From positions 44,717,798-44,781,797 of the forward strand of contig NC_091176.1 of assembly GCF_040958095.1 (NCBI RefSeq): a DNA stretch of 64,000 nt, read 5' to 3'. Below the pieces are notes generated by a model. It was not told the DNA's origin. It did no database searches and saw only the letters and a program-made list of their open reading frames with translations. Position numbers and translations under genes: made by a program. Below are positions 34,459-45,773 of this stretch, piece by piece (position 1 is the stretch's first letter; the number at the start of each line of letters is the position of its first letter). This DNA is from Procambarus clarkii. Lineage: Eukaryota; Arthropoda; Malacostraca; Decapoda; Cambaridae.

Positions 34459-35130
34459 TTACATGGTTAACCTTGGGTACAAGACCAATATATCATCAAT
34501 TGTTCCAGTACTCATGTAGTAATTACACAGTTCAGCATACCTTAGCCCAGGAGGGCGAAAGTCAGTCAATATGGGACATTCTACAATATAATGTTCAAGA
34601 GAGTGCATGTTTTCTCTTTCACAAAGTTGACACATTGTGTACTCGACATTTGGGTTTTGAGAAAGCTGCCAGATACGTCTATATCCCAGTCGTATTCTGG
34701 CCACTATAATATCACATTGCCGGGTTCTTGTTTTATTAGTCCCATAAGTGAATGTCTCCTCACGATATCTATCATAATATTTAATGCTACAACTTTCTGG
34801 TCTTTGTGAATTTGTTAGGTCGATGAGATCTTCATTAAACATTTGTTTAAGTACTCTCTTTGTCACTGCTAATGAAACACCCATATCAATTTCTACCACT
34901 GGTTTTCTACAGGCTGTCTTTGCAAGCATATCAACAGTGTCATGCCTTGAGATGCCAACATGTGATGGTATCCATAGGAATTTAATTTCAAATCTGTTTT
35001 CTTTAGCAGCTGTGACGGTGTCCACCCCTATATTTCTTCCTTCCCAGCTTAGAAGAATCATATCTCCGTACCCTAAGTATTTTCTGATGTTCAGGGAACA
35101 TTTTCATGTGTGGGAAAGCATGGAGCGCAA
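34459..35130 (-). pseudogene. LINE-1 RNase H (C-terminal part) and terminal zinc motif
   Basis: A 200-codon frame with FLWIPSHVGISRHDTVDMLA, the last RNase H motif (SHVGI...D), followed by a C-terminal domain ending CQLCERENMHSLEHYIVEC, the CX2C-X7-HX4C motif common at the end of LINE ORF2. The frame upstream (to about 35130) continues RNase H homology (ALHAF ... IRKYLGYG) before the unclassified insertion. It closes with LVLYPRLTM and is followed by the 3' UTR (34458-33951). Confidence 0.85.
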
Positions 35131-36222
35131 TTAAGCTGGCTATAAAATGGCCAGCTAAGTTTCATAATGCAAGGGGGCTTACGCCTTTTGAGGCACAGGA
35201 CGGTGTAGTCATCCTGTTTCCCGCCAAGACGTCCTGACGCTTCCCGGCACCTGATTGGCCAGGTGAGGTCACGTGCCAGAAGTGACCAATGACGAGAGCC
35301 CTCGGGCGGTGTGACGTCACGAGGCGGAGGGCTCGGGGCGGCTGGCGCCTGAGCGGGAAGAGTACGTCACGAGCCGTCATAGAGGGAAGACGCGCTCGAG
35401 CGAGCTCCGGATCTAGAGAGCCCTTACCAGTAGATTTAAGCTCCGCTTCGATTCTGCAGACAGTTTGAGAAGCCATCCAACTTCCGTGGAGTGCCCAGAG
35501 GAAAGGACGGACCGGATTAGAGAGCCAAGAGCTCTGTCAAGAGGCTACAGCAGAGGGAACGTTGGGCTGGTGACGTCTGGGACGCCCAGAGGACCACGTA
35601 TTCTACATCAAGCGAGTAGCTACGGCCGGGTCAAATCTACTGGCAGTGAGGCGAGGGGAAGCTGTGCTGGACTGCGAGGTGTCGACAGTGCCAGTGAGAG
35701 TGGAGGACGACGACGGAGGTACCTGTCTCCAGTACCCCAGAGAAGAGGAGGAGAAAGGCAGTACCTGTTGGGAATTAGCACGGTGAGGACGCGTTGCCAC
35801 GAAGGCGACGGAGGAACCTGTGTGTGTGGTGGGAACTAGTCGACGGCAGAGCAGATGCCAGGACCAGGAACCTCAACATCCCACTACAGAGGACGAGTCA
35901 ACTTCGTGGTTGGAGTGAAATAAGGTAGATAATTGTCCCTCCCTTTAACCCTTTTGATCTAGGGGGAGCTAGAATATTTTATATGTTGTCAATATTTCAA
36001 CTCATCATTTTATTCTATAAGTGACAGAATATTAGGCTAGGAGCCAAGAACTCATTTAGGCATGAGTTGGTGCATGTGAGCATTAAGGTGGGGATGTTAG
36101 TGATCCTGGAGGTGGTAGCTGGTGTGCAAAGAGCCAGCAACGAACTCTGAAGCACCCAGCTGATTACATTGCTAGAGGCGTGGGGAAGTCAAGACGTTCT
36201 AACAGTTAGAGGTATCAGCTGA
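35131..36222. other. Unclassified block of about 1.1 kb inside LINE-1 RNase H
   Basis: Interrupts the RNase H domain between its first motif (36223-36440) and its later motifs (35130-34459). The left part has a TATA box inside a short inverted repeat (AGCTGGCTATAAAATGGCCA) and a GC-rich stretch with a CRE palindrome TGACGTCA (35312-35319), a promoter-like composition shared with the LTR-like segment near 16396. It also contains a 124-codon Arg/Gly/Ser-rich frame (35465-35839) with no recognised domain. Possibly a solo LTR; clean TG...CA ends and a target duplication were not found. Confidence 0.5.
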
Positions 36223-36440
36223 TCATGTTGCCAGAGGCACGAGGTTGTGCCCGCCGCCTGACGGGTGGACCCAGTCAGCTGACCGTGATTGTTCAAATAT
36301 ATTGCATGCACATCCCGTACATCGTCCCCCTTCTTCTACAGAGCCGTCGGTATTGCACTGATACACATCGTTACCCATACTCTGAGTACTTTCAGTGATG
36401 CTTTTAAGTGTTAACTGTTTTAATAATGTAGAGTGCACAC
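36223..36440 (-). pseudogene. LINE-1 RNase H (N-terminal part)
   Basis: Minus-strand frame with DVYQCNTDGSVEEGGRCTGC, the first RNase H motif (catalytic Asp in TDGS), then SGGGHNLVPLAT before the unclassified block starts. A stop region (36441-36480) and frame change separate it from the RT C-terminal part. Confidence 0.8.
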
Positions 36441-36480
36441 TATCTTTCTTGGGCGCATTTACAAAATCAACTGATAGATC

Positions 36481-38200
36481 TCAGTTATCCCATGGAGTAA
36501 TTGGTTGATTAACCATTAATTGAGTTGGGTACATATTTAATATTTTGATGGAGTTGGCTACCTTGTAGAACCAAAATACATAATCAGATTTCGTTCTTCT
36601 TCTATAGACCTCAGGTGACTGCAGCATATTAGAAAGTTTAGCTTGAAACTTCATGTGTTGTCTAGATCTACTCAATGCCTTCACGCCGAAAACTGTGCTA
36701 ATAGACAAAATTCTGTCACATATGGTAGGTAATTTTAACTCTGCTCTCATATTAAGTATTCTCGTGGACTTTGGAGCCCCAAGGATGAGACGCATAGCTT
36801 AATTTTGCAAGGTTTCAAGAGATTTCAGCTCTTTGTCAGTATACAGTTTGAGATGTAGAGCATTATAGTCAATCACAGAGCGTATAAATGATACATAAAA
36901 CATTCTAGCAAGTCTCACGTTAATTCCATGATTGACACCAACAAGGACCCTCAAGGGCTTTAATCTCTCCCACAGTCTTCTCTTGAGAGAAGAAAGGTAC
37001 CCAGGGTCGTTAATGGGGACACCAAGGTATCATCTGTAAGACTCGCAGTTCTCAAGTGCTCGCCAATCTATATGATAATTGGGTGGTGGAATACCACACG
37101 GAATGAGGGCACGAGTTTTCTGTACAAAGATAAGGAGGCCACATTCCTCAGCTCTAGTAGCAAAAGCATCGAGCAGAACTTGCATTCTAGGCTCGGAGGC
37201 AGCCTGTAAAATTATATCATCAGCATAACAAATGACAGTGTCTTCATTATTAGTTGGAAGAACTTTAATATGTTTATGCATCAGAACGTTGAACAACAAG
37301 GGGCTGAGGACCCCCTCCTTGTGGAGTTCCCAGATCAAATGTTTGCTCTCTGTGCTTTTAACACCATTAAACAAAACATATGCCGTTCGATTAGACAAAT
37401 AGCCCTTTATCCATTTCAGTAATTTTCCTTGTATTCCCAGCTCGGCAAGCTGTTCCAGTATGATTTCTCTGTTTGCTGTATCAAAAGCTGCAGCTAGGTC
37501 GATGAAGACTGTTTGAGGAGAAGCTTCAATATGTGCGAAGTACTCAGCAAAACAGTGTTGTGTACTGAGCCCAGGCATAAATCCAAACAGTTGGGGGTGA
37601 CAGGTGCCCCTGTATACGATTCATGAGTCGGTTAAGAACAATACGTTCAAGCACTTTACAAACACACGATGTTAGAGATATGGGTCTATAATTATCTGAG
37701 TGTGGTTTGGGGATGGGAACAATGACACTCTTTGTCCAAGCATCAGATAATACTCCCTCACTTAAACTCATTCTGTACAACACTAAAAGTGGATTACCTG
37801 GTACTTGTGAGACTAATCTCAGTAGACTGTAAGTAATACCGTCCTCTCCAGGAGCAGTTGATTTGCCCATCTTTAGTGCATGATTTGATTCAGTTTCATC
37901 ATTAAGGTCCGACACGTCAACAGCTGTACAGGCAAGATTGATGGTTCGTTGTCTGTTGGGGCGTGTGTCATTAAGTTTGTGCTGTATGTTAATTGGGAAT
38001 GAGTTGTAGCTTGATGTTAGTGCCCATTGATGAAGGAGAATGTTTGCTTGTTCTAGTGGGCTATGGTGCAGTGGTTTGATTGGGGTTGCTTCTAGAGATT
38101 TTACGTATCTTTTCCCAAACTTCAACAAGTGTTGTTTGCTCATTTATACTTTGTAGGAACTCTTCCCGATGTTTATTACGTATAACGTTGCTGATGTCTC
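36481..38200 (-). pseudogene. LINE-1 reverse transcriptase
   Basis: Minus strand, read downward from 38143. The fingers region has KSTAPGEDGITYSLLRLV and NYRPISLTSCVCKVLER. Then, in another frame (37578-37030), VFIDLAAAFDTANREII, GVLSPLLFNVLMHK and the catalytic CYADDIILQ motif. The last part (36795-36481, MRLILGAPKSTRILNMRAEL) is the thumb/connection region. In the SPLLF block the usual PQG is replaced by EG, and the frame breaks at about 37560, 37030 and 36800. It primes cDNA synthesis at nicked target DNA in intact relatives. Confidence 0.9.
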
Positions 38201-38987
38201 TCACCTCTCTCTATTTGCAACTAGAAATGCATGCAAGTCTCCTTGTGCTTTGGTTCTTTCGTATGTATCTCCAAGCTGCTTTACTCGTTCATGTTCTTTA
38301 ACAAATACGGAGTCAAGGACCCACTTGGGTGGTGGTAGGTGTTGCCCACTTCTGCTAGGCTTACGGCTTGTTCCCCAACACACCCATGTGTCGTAGTAAG
38401 TAGTAATTGTATCAACGAGATCTCTGGAGAAGGCTTGTACATTCGTTATTTCGTAATCTTGATACCATTTTGAAATACAATTAATAAAGTGGTCATGCAA
38501 ACCATATGGAATATTAATTTTCCGTCTCTGATGTCTATTAGGTACATCACACTGTACTTCATAGGAAGCAGAAACTGCATAGTGATCACTAACCAAGTGA
38601 TTTACCAACGAACATTCCATACTATTTTGCACAAGGTAAAATATTACCCATTACATAATCAAGTCTGCCTCCCAATAAATGAGTTTGGGTATCCGTAGTA
38701 TACACGGTTAATCTGTTGTCATAAACATATTTGATAAATTTGCATCCATTATCGTTGTTAGTACTGTCTCCCAGCGTAATATGTCTAGCAATAAAATCTC
38801 CCATGTATATTGTCCCATGATTGTCTAGATCTGGGTGCAATGTTACATTGAGTTTCTGGCTTCTGGCATATACGTTGAGGAATGAGAAGTGACCTGCTGC
38901 AGTTTGTACATGAAAGTGATGGTACTGTGTGTGTACATGGTGTGACGTGCTCAAAAGAGTGTGTTGTAAATCACTTCTGATGTATGT
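38201..38987 (-). pseudogene. LINE-1 endonuclease, 3' portion
   Basis: Minus-strand frames 38987-38622 and 38632-38201. Visible motifs: FLNVYARSQ, IYMGDFIARH (GDFN-type block, here GDFIA), GGRLDYVM and VSDHYAVSASYEV (catalytic SDH). Homology starts right at 38987, where LINE-2 begins, and matches in frame the N-terminal portion at 42834-43089. A one-step frame change occurs near 38625. Confidence 0.85.
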
Positions 38988-39110
38988 ATATTTATTTATT
39001 TATTTATATATATACAAGAAGGTACATTGGGTTTGTGAGAATACATTGGATAGTACAGTATTTACACTCTTGTAAAGCCACTAGTACGCGCAGCGTTTCG
39101 GGCAGGTCCT
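38988..39110 (-). other. LINE-2 3' tail, shared with the SINE at 31211-31455
   Basis: Minus strand: GGACCTGCCCGAAACGCTGC, GTACTAGTGGCTTTACAAGA, GTGTAA, then further on CTTCTTGTATATATA and AAATAAATAAATA. The first words and the CTTGTATATAT end recur in the SINE tail in the same order. In stringent-type LINEs the RT recognises such a 3' tail, letting the SINE borrow it. Confidence 0.85.
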
Positions 39111-39551
39111 TAATCTAACAGATAATTTTAATTAGGTAATTTCTATCAGAATTGATAAATGACAAAGATACATTGCAAGAGAAAAATGAGATGAGAGAGC
39201 TTAGTATGTATATTAAAGCACATTGTTATATTAAAGCTCTGATTGATTACATTGACAGCTTGATTAGTAATTTAAACAAGATTAATAGACACCATACAGC
39301 AGATTGACAGCACATATAAGACAGCAATGATCACAATGGTAAAGATGTTCAGATTGGGTACATAAAGATTGGGAGACTGGGTAGCAAAAGATACAGATAA
39401 ACAAGATTTATAAACACCATACAGCAGATTGGCAGCACATATAAGAAGACAGCAATGATCACAATGGTAAAGATGTTCAAATTGGGAGCATAAAGGTTGG
39501 GAGATTGGGTAGCAATAGATACAGTGCAATTTTAAGGCAAAAAGTGAAAAA
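39111..39551 (-). other. LINE-2 3' UTR
   Basis: Non-coding, with an internal direct repeat of about 118 bp (AACACCATACAGCAGATTG...AGACAGCAATGATCACAATG near 39289 and 39411). No gene. Confidence 0.75.
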
Positions 39552-40890
39552 CTATGAAGATGAAATTAGGTACTTTTTAGTATTGATTTTGAATGATGCA
39601 AAAGTTGGACAGCTTTTCAATTCAGAAGGGAGTGAGTTCCATAAACTGGGTCCCTTTATTTGCATAGAGTGTTTACACAGATTTAGTTTAACTCTGGGGA
39701 TATCAAAGAGATATTTATTTCTGGTGTGGTGATAATGGGTCATATTACATCTGTCCAGGAAGAGTTTCAGAGCAGGATTTGCATTTAAGAACAGGGTTTT
39801 GTAAATGTAGTTAACACAAGAGAATTTATGGAGTGAGATTATGTTTAGCATGTTTAGGGAGTTAAACAAGGGGGCTGTGTGTTGTCTGAAAGCAGAATTT
39901 GATATTATTCTGATAACAGAATTTTGCTGGGTGATGATGGACTTGAGGTGGTTTACAGTGGTTGAACCCCATGCACAGATACCATAGTTGAGATAGGGAT
40001 AGATTAGTGCATAATATAGAGAGATGAGAGCAGAGTTAGGTACATAATATCTGATTTTGGAGAGAATATCAACTGTTTTAGAGACTTTCATAATTATGTG
40101 TTGTATGTGGGTACTGAAATTGAGTCTCTTGTCTAGGAATAGGCCAAGAAACTTTCCATAATTTTTATTGCTAATGTTTACATTGTCTATCTGAAGCTGA
40201 ATTGCATTTGTAGATTTGCTTCCAAATAGGATGTAGTAGGTCTTTTCTATGTTAAGTGTTAGTTTGTTGGTTGACATCCATAAGTGGACTTTTTTTAGTT
40301 CATTATTAACAACATCATTTAGTGTATGTGGGTTGGGGTTGGAGTAGATGAGGGTAGTATCATCAGCAAACAAAATAGGTTTCAGAATGTTAGACACATT
40401 AGGCAGATCATTGATGTATATAAGAAATAGAAGAGGTCCCAAGATGCTGCCCTGTGGCACTCCAACGGTTATTGGTAGAATGGGAGAGGTTATATTATTG
40501 ATGGCTACACATTGGTGTCTATCACTAAGATAGGATTGGATATAGTCCAGTGCATGGCCTCGGATTCCATAATGATGGAGTTTACATAAGAGGTAATCGT
40601 GAGGTAACAGTATCAAAGGCCTTTCTCAGGTCAATGAAGAGTCCAATCGGAAACTCATTTTTGTCAAGGGCTGAGTAAATTATATCAAGGAGACTAATAA
40701 TTGTATCGTTGGTACTCTTTTGAGAGCGGAAGCCAAACTGACAGGGGCTAAGAATGTCTAATTTTACGAGATAGGAGTAGAACTGTTTGAAGATAATGGT
40801 ATTCCATGTGCTTTTCATGTTGCCTTTTGCTTCTTTGAATCTAGTCTCATAATATGAAAGTTTTGCTTTTCTTATGATACTGGCAAGCAC
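39552..40890 (-). pseudogene. LINE-2 reverse transcriptase
   Basis: Frame 40890-40582 has CQFGFRSQKSTNDTIISLLD and IGLFIDLRKAFDTV. After one frame change near 40600, frame 40616-39552 (354 codons) carries VPQGSILGPLLFLIYINDLP, the catalytic LFADDTTLIYS, WMSTNKLTLNIEKT (the NK...KT block) and a C-terminal domain ending CPTFASFKINTKKYL. Apart from the single frameshift and a stop region at 40891-41149, it is well preserved and younger-looking than LINE-1. Confidence 0.92.
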
Positions 40891-41149
40891 TGATGAGTAC
40901 CTTTTAACTACTTCCTTTGAAACTAGGCCACTCCTAAATTTCTTTTCATATTCATGTTTTTTGTTGATTGATTTAATTATGCCACTTGTGAGCCACGGGT
41001 TATTTTTTCTTTTATCAGTTACTTGTTTGGTAAGGAGGGGACAGTGAGTGTTGTAGAGGCTTAGAGTTTTGGAGAGAAAGAGGTTGGTTGATGAGTTTAT
41101 ATCCTGTGAATTATTAAATTCAGATTCCCAGTTAATATTGTGAAGTGCA

Positions 41150-42004
41150 TTAGAGATTGCCTAAAGCTGATTCACTATGTAGCCTGAATGAGAGTTTCTT
41201 GGTTTCTGGTTGTGATGTGTCAATGTTTGCTATGAGGAAGGTAGGATAGTGGTCAGTTGTTCTGTCATAAATTACCCCAGATGTAAGGGAAGCTGTTATA
41301 TTAGTCCATAGGTGATCCAGGGTAGTGGCAGATGTTTTAGTGACTCTGGTGGGCTTGGTGATTGTGGGGATTAGCATACAGGAGTGCATGCTGTTACGGA
41401 AATAGTCAACTTGAGGGTTGTTTTGAAGACCCAGGTCAATATTGAAATCACCTCCCAGAATGATGTGATTTTTGTTGAGATTGTTATTTATGATAAGATT
41501 CCTTACATTGTCTGAGAATAAAGCTATGTTGGTATTAGGAAATCCATAGATGGCACCGATAGTCAGGGAGGATTTAAGGGATTTAATGGAGAACTTGGCA
41601 AAGGTATATTCACAATAGTCATCTCTATCACTAATAACACTATTGCAAATGAAGGTATCTTTGTAATATATTGCTGTACCACCACCTTTTTTATTAGGCC
41701 TGCAGTTATGAATGGCTTTATAACCAGCTAAATTGTAGAGTTGGGTATAGTCATTACTTTGCCAAGTTTCTGTTAAAATGATGAATGATAATTTAGTACC
41801 TAGTGCTGTAAGTAGTGCATTTATTTCATCAAAATGTTTACCAAGTGACCTAACATTTTGGTTGTAAACTGATAAGCAGGTGCTATTTAGGAGTTTATTT
41901 TTTGCAAGATTTGCTGTGTAATACCTGCAATAATGATGATCAATGTGCTGATTTGTGTGGATATGGGACAGAAGATTTCGATCAGGATCAATATCAGTAA
42001 GCAT
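41150..42004 (-). pseudogene. LINE-2 apurinic-type endonuclease
   Basis: A 284-codon frame with YNQNVRSLGKHFDEI, IILTETW (catalytic Glu), KKGGGTAIYY, GAIYGFPN, ILGGDFNIDL and TTDHYPTFL (TDH, the catalytic His). It nicks target DNA to prime reverse transcription. All catalytic motifs look intact. It ends at a stop (41150), short of the RT, although the two should be one ORF2, so at least one disabling change lies between 41149 and 40890. Confidence 0.92.
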
Positions 42005-42833
42005 ATAGATACAATAATGTCACGATACAATAAGATAAGCAATTACAGGAACAGATAAATACTAAATCTGCTGTAAAATATAAAGTAATTATAGCAAAAC
42101 ACAACAATACAATAAGAGCTTACAAAGTATTAAGTCTGCTAAAATTAGAGAATAATTATGGCAAAACACAACAATAAATGCAAGTAAACAAAAGAATTGA
42201 AACAATTAGAGGTAGAATAAAGGTCACTAGATAGCCATGGAGGATACACAAGTTTGGTGGAGAGAACAAAAAATCAGTAGAGACTGTCAAGATGAATATA
42301 TAAAAAATTTGACAAATGATAATTGTAAAGTAAAATAATCATAAAGATAATAAATTTTATTTAGCTTAGTTTTTAACCAATAATTAGTATGAACTTAATT
42401 TAGAGAACACAATGAGATCAATAATTGATTTCAATAAATGACATAAATCAATACAATTAAATTTAAAATTTAAATGGCATAGGGTAAGATTAGATTTAAG
42501 AGTAAAATTTTACAATGAAACTAAGGTAGATGCTTGCATAAGTGCATGGAGACTTGACGGATTATTTAGAAAATTATATGAATGAGAGAACATTAGGTAA
42601 ATGGTAAGGCAGAAACAGCACCTTGGACAAAGTTAGATTAAGTTAGGTTAGGCTCAGGCACTGAAAGAGTTATTTTAAGTACTGGCATTGGTCGGGTTCA
42701 GGTTTTCAGATATACCACAATCTCTAAAGAAGGCCAGTAGTTGTTGGTCACACTTTATTTCATATCTTTTTCCTGAACTTTCCTTCTTCGCAATAATCAT
42801 GCCATTCCTAGTGTAGCACTGTTTGATAAGACC
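42005..42833 (-). other. LINE-2 region upstream of the endonuclease
   Basis: Mostly AT-rich and non-coding. A short readable stretch near 42680-42810 (GMIIAKKESSGKRYEIK, then LLAFFRDCGISEN) may be the end of ORF1. The 5' part of the element is missing. Confidence 0.5.
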
Positions 42834-43089
42834 ATGTTAGTAGGCCTGTGGCATTGCTGTTAGTATAGGATGCATACCCTCTGATTTTTGGTGGAGTTTT
42901 GTTTATCATGTTGGACGTGTAGGGCTCCTGTATAGCAATTATATCTATGTTGTTACTGGTAACATGTGCAATTAGATCATTCAATCTTTTGTTGATGCTA
43001 CAAATGTTCCAACTGAGAAACCTAATAGTCCTTGTGCCAGCAGCAGTCATCGTCTTAGTGTCGTTCCTCCTTGGGATTGGTGGTCCCAT
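42834..43089 (-). pseudogene. LINE-1 endonuclease, N-terminal portion
   Basis: Starts MGPPIPRRNDTKTM and then RTIRFLSWNICSINKRLNDL (N-terminal strand with catalytic Asn), DIIAIQEPYTS (catalytic Glu) and RGYASYTNSNATGLLT, where LINE-2 interrupts it. 234 bases of non-coding DNA separate it from ORF1. Confidence 0.88.
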
Positions 43090-43323
43090 TGTTGTCCTCG
43101 TCCCACTTCCACAATGTGTTAATTAGTGACTACGATGTAAAGAGCCGCACCAACCTGGTGTTTGGTGTCGTCAGTAACATCTGGTAATGACAGCAGTCCC
43201 CTGATTACTGAGGAACTCGGGATGGTCCGTGAGTGAATGTTCTCTGTAAGTTGCATGACATAAGCACTGTCACGCAGTATATTATCACTCAGGTACTTTA
43301 CTTGAACGCTTTCGTTAAGTTCG

Positions 43324-44748
43324 TTAATGAATCATATATGCTGGTGCGGGTCGACTGCCTTCTCCAGTTAATGTTTCTGTGTCGCTATCACTGCTGTCAT
43401 CACTGAATTGACTGACGACGTCGCCGCCCTCATCTCTGCTGCCGCCGCCACCACTGCCACCGCCGCCGCCGCCGCTGTCACCACCACCGCAGGAACCTTT
43501 ACCAGTGCGGGCGACAGCTGTGACACAGTAGTGTGGAGACTGCAGTATCTCTTGTGAAGGAGCCCGACGTAGCGTCTCTATAATTTCGGCCATTTCTGCT
43601 ACCTGCGCTTGCAAGGCTGCCAACTGTCCTTAAACTGTTGTCTCAGGTTGTTGTGTGTTGTCAAGGGCGTTGCTGGTACTGTCACCACTATGGAATGGGT
43701 CAACAGTACTAGAGCCAGCATCAGTAGGCACTTGTTGAGTCTCGGGCACTTGCCGCTTTGTGCCAATGGAGGCTGGCCGTTTGGGACAGTCTGAGTGCCA
43801 GATGGTTACTTCCTCCGTACCACATCTGAGACACTTCAGCGGCGGTTTAGACGGAGCCACAGTTTCAGGTTGTTGCCCTGCTTCTGTTACAGTGTTCTGT
43901 TGCTCCTGTTCCAGCTTTCTTTGGTTTCTGGTCTTCTTATACGGACAGTCCTTCAGTGCATGAGGACCGGAACAGAGAGCACACTTGGGTGTGGGGCACC
44001 AGCAGTGCTTAGCTATGTGGCCATTGCCAAAGCACTTGTAACACTGCACAGGGTCAGGCTCCCACAACCTGAACGTGCCGGGGGGCGCATACAACCCAGC
44101 AAACCAATACTTGTCAGGTGGCGGTTCAGTCTTCTTGCAGACTATGACTATTTGATCGGTAGACTCTCCATTCTTCTTCAATCTTCTTGCTTTGTGTACC
44201 CCGTCTAACTCATAGGCCCAGTCCAGTGGATACCCGTGATTGTATCTGTAGACTAGGTACTCATCCATCTTCTTGTTTCGTGATGGATTATCTAGAAGGG
44301 AGAGTTTTACATCACCTATTTTCCCTTGTAGAAGAGCAAGTACAACATCCTGTTTCTTTCTTGAAACATACACATATGGGGAGTTGACATGTGGACGTAG
44401 CACGTCTGCAGGGTTAGGTGGGTACACCTCGCTCAGTTTCTTGCTCCACACTATCTTGTCCGCCACACTCGTGCCTTCAGGGAACGTCAGACGTGGGTAC
44501 TCGCCCCTTGGTGCTATTGGACGTCGTCCACCCTGTTGTTCACCAGGCTTTTGTTTCCCTTGTTTCCTTCTCTGGCTTTCACTTAACACCTGCATAAACC
44601 CATCACTGGGTGGTGGGGTGACAGTGTCACCGGTCATGGTGGGGGAGAACCCCGATGGTGAGGCAGCCGCCTCTTCCATACTTGCTCCTTCAGGCAATGT
44701 TAATTGGAGTAATTCACCCGATACCGAGTTATAATCTTTTATAACCAT
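43324..44748 (-). pseudogene. LINE-1 ORF1 (nucleic-acid-binding, zinc knuckles)
   Basis: The frame 44748-43630 (372 codons) starts MVIKDYNSVSGELLQL. It has a basic/proline segment, an esterase-free middle domain, and then three zinc knuckles: CYKCFGNGHIAKHC, CALCSGPHALKDC and CLRCGTEEVTIWHSDC. A stop at 43628 is followed by an in-line continuation (43623-43324) with a coiled coil (LAALQAQVAEMAEIIETL) and a glycine run (from a GCC/CCG microsatellite near 43440-43490). Such proteins coat LINE RNA. The knuckle arrangement is typical of I-, R1- and Jockey-type ORF1. Probably once one ORF of about 480 codons. Confidence 0.85.
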
Positions 44749-45040
44749 TTGATGATGTTTAGCACGACAAATAGTAGAGCAGGCAACATGCCTTTACCAG
44801 TCATCAGCGCCAACAGTCATAAACCTGCTCTGAGGGGTAGAGCCCCCTCAGTGGGTCCCAGTCGGACTAACAGCCGAGGCTTAAGTATGCCAGAGGAGAA
44901 AGGTCCTTACAGCACAATACAATAGGGCCTAGACTGCCACCCCAGGTGACCATCGGTCTCTTGGGTAAACGGGTGGTGGGGTGGGCCTGTGGTTGTGCTG
45001 GCCTCCACCCCTCACACACACACACACACACAAAAGTTGT
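44749..45040 (-). other. LINE-1 5' region and CA microsatellite
   Basis: Non-coding GC-rich DNA upstream of ORF1, ending in a CA run (about 45010-45033). BEL/Pao homology ends just on the other side. Confidence 0.6.
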
Positions 45041-45770
45041 GAGTGATTCAACTTCCATGGCAGTCTCACTCAGTACTGTTTGTCTTTATATACAACCGTA
45101 TCCAGGTATTGCTGGTAAGTCCATGTATCATCTGGACTAGGCTTCTCAGGGACACTACCTAAAGTGTCTAAATCCCACAATTTAAACACGGGGGATTAGA
45201 CTCATTTGTCACTGATCTGTAGGTGTGACTGCTCCGAGCCTAGTCACGCCACTATACAATGGTTTGGTTGTTTGGTAATTAATGCAGATTTTTACTGGAA
45301 AAGCACCGGTCCGGTTAGCAACTTGCCTCCAGCAGATGACAACAAATTCATACCAAGTTGTCTGGTGCATCCAGTGATAAATCTGTAATAATAGTCGGCT
45401 CCAATAAGGATCCCAACATCACTAAGACAGTCTCAGATTTATTTTCTAAATTTATTTTATGGTCAGGTAGCCTCATGCCGTTGCGTTTGAGATGTTTAAC
45501 AGTGTGAGCAAGACCTGTGACCTGCAGGTCTGAAGGAATCTTGTCCACAACTACTGCATGTATTGGGTTAGGGGAACTTCTCAGTCGTACCAGTAACTTG
45601 ACTAATTGATATTCACAGGGTCCATTATTATCCAAGAAACCAGAGACGTTTAGTTTCACTCAGTTGGCAGTTTTTAATTTCAGCTGTTCAACTAAGTGTT
45701 TGGTGATAAAAGTTTTCTGTGAACCATGATGTGCACCCTTGTAGCATTTGCCGCACAAACGTAAGGTGAT
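45041..45770 (-). pseudogene. BEL/Pao protease-like region
   Basis: The minus-strand frame with LCGKCYKGAHHGSQKTFITK followed (after a stop) by VSGFLDNNGPCEYQLVKLLV and VLVMLGSLLEPTIITDLS. It matches the retropepsin-like region of BEL/Pao polyproteins. At the place where the family has a D-S/T-G active site before SQ(K/R)(T/S)F, this copy reads H-H-G, so the catalytic Asp is lost. Downstream the frame gives SPDDTWTYQQYLDTVVYK and WKLNHSQL before homology ends. Confidence 0.75.
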
Positions 45771-45773
45771 TAC

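Larger units (their letters stand above)
38988..42833 (-). mobile_element. LINE-2: CR1/L2-like non-LTR retrotransposon, nested in LINE-1
   Basis: A 3846-bp minus-strand element with endonuclease (42004-41150), reverse transcriptase (40890-39552), and a 3' UTR ending in AAATAAATAAATA repeats at 38988. It lies between the two halves of the LINE-1 endonuclease, flanked by ATGT on both sides (38984-38987 and 42834-42837). If one ATGT copy and the element are removed, the LINE-1 reading frame continues without a break. 5'-truncated: only a possible C-terminal remnant of ORF1 is seen at 42680-42830. RT and endonuclease type resemble the CR1/L2 group; no RNase H follows the RT. Confidence 0.85.
33951..45040 (-). 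mobile_element. LINE-1: near full-length I-group non-LTR retrotransposon, with nested insertions
   Basis: Read on the minus strand: 5' region next to a GT run (about 45032); ORF1 with zinc knuckles (44748-43324); apurinic-type endonuclease, split; reverse transcriptase (38143-36481); RNase H, split; a C-terminal CX2C...HX4C motif; and a 3' UTR ending in an A/T-rich tail at 33951. LINE-2 (38988-42833) interrupts the endonuclease and an unclassified block (about 35131-36222) interrupts RNase H. Without these the element is about 6.1 kb. ORF1 with CCHC knuckles plus a C-terminal RNase H points to the I superfamily (I/Nimb/Outcast-like); the exact clade is not resolved by eye. Several frameshifts make it inactive. 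Confidence 0.85.
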
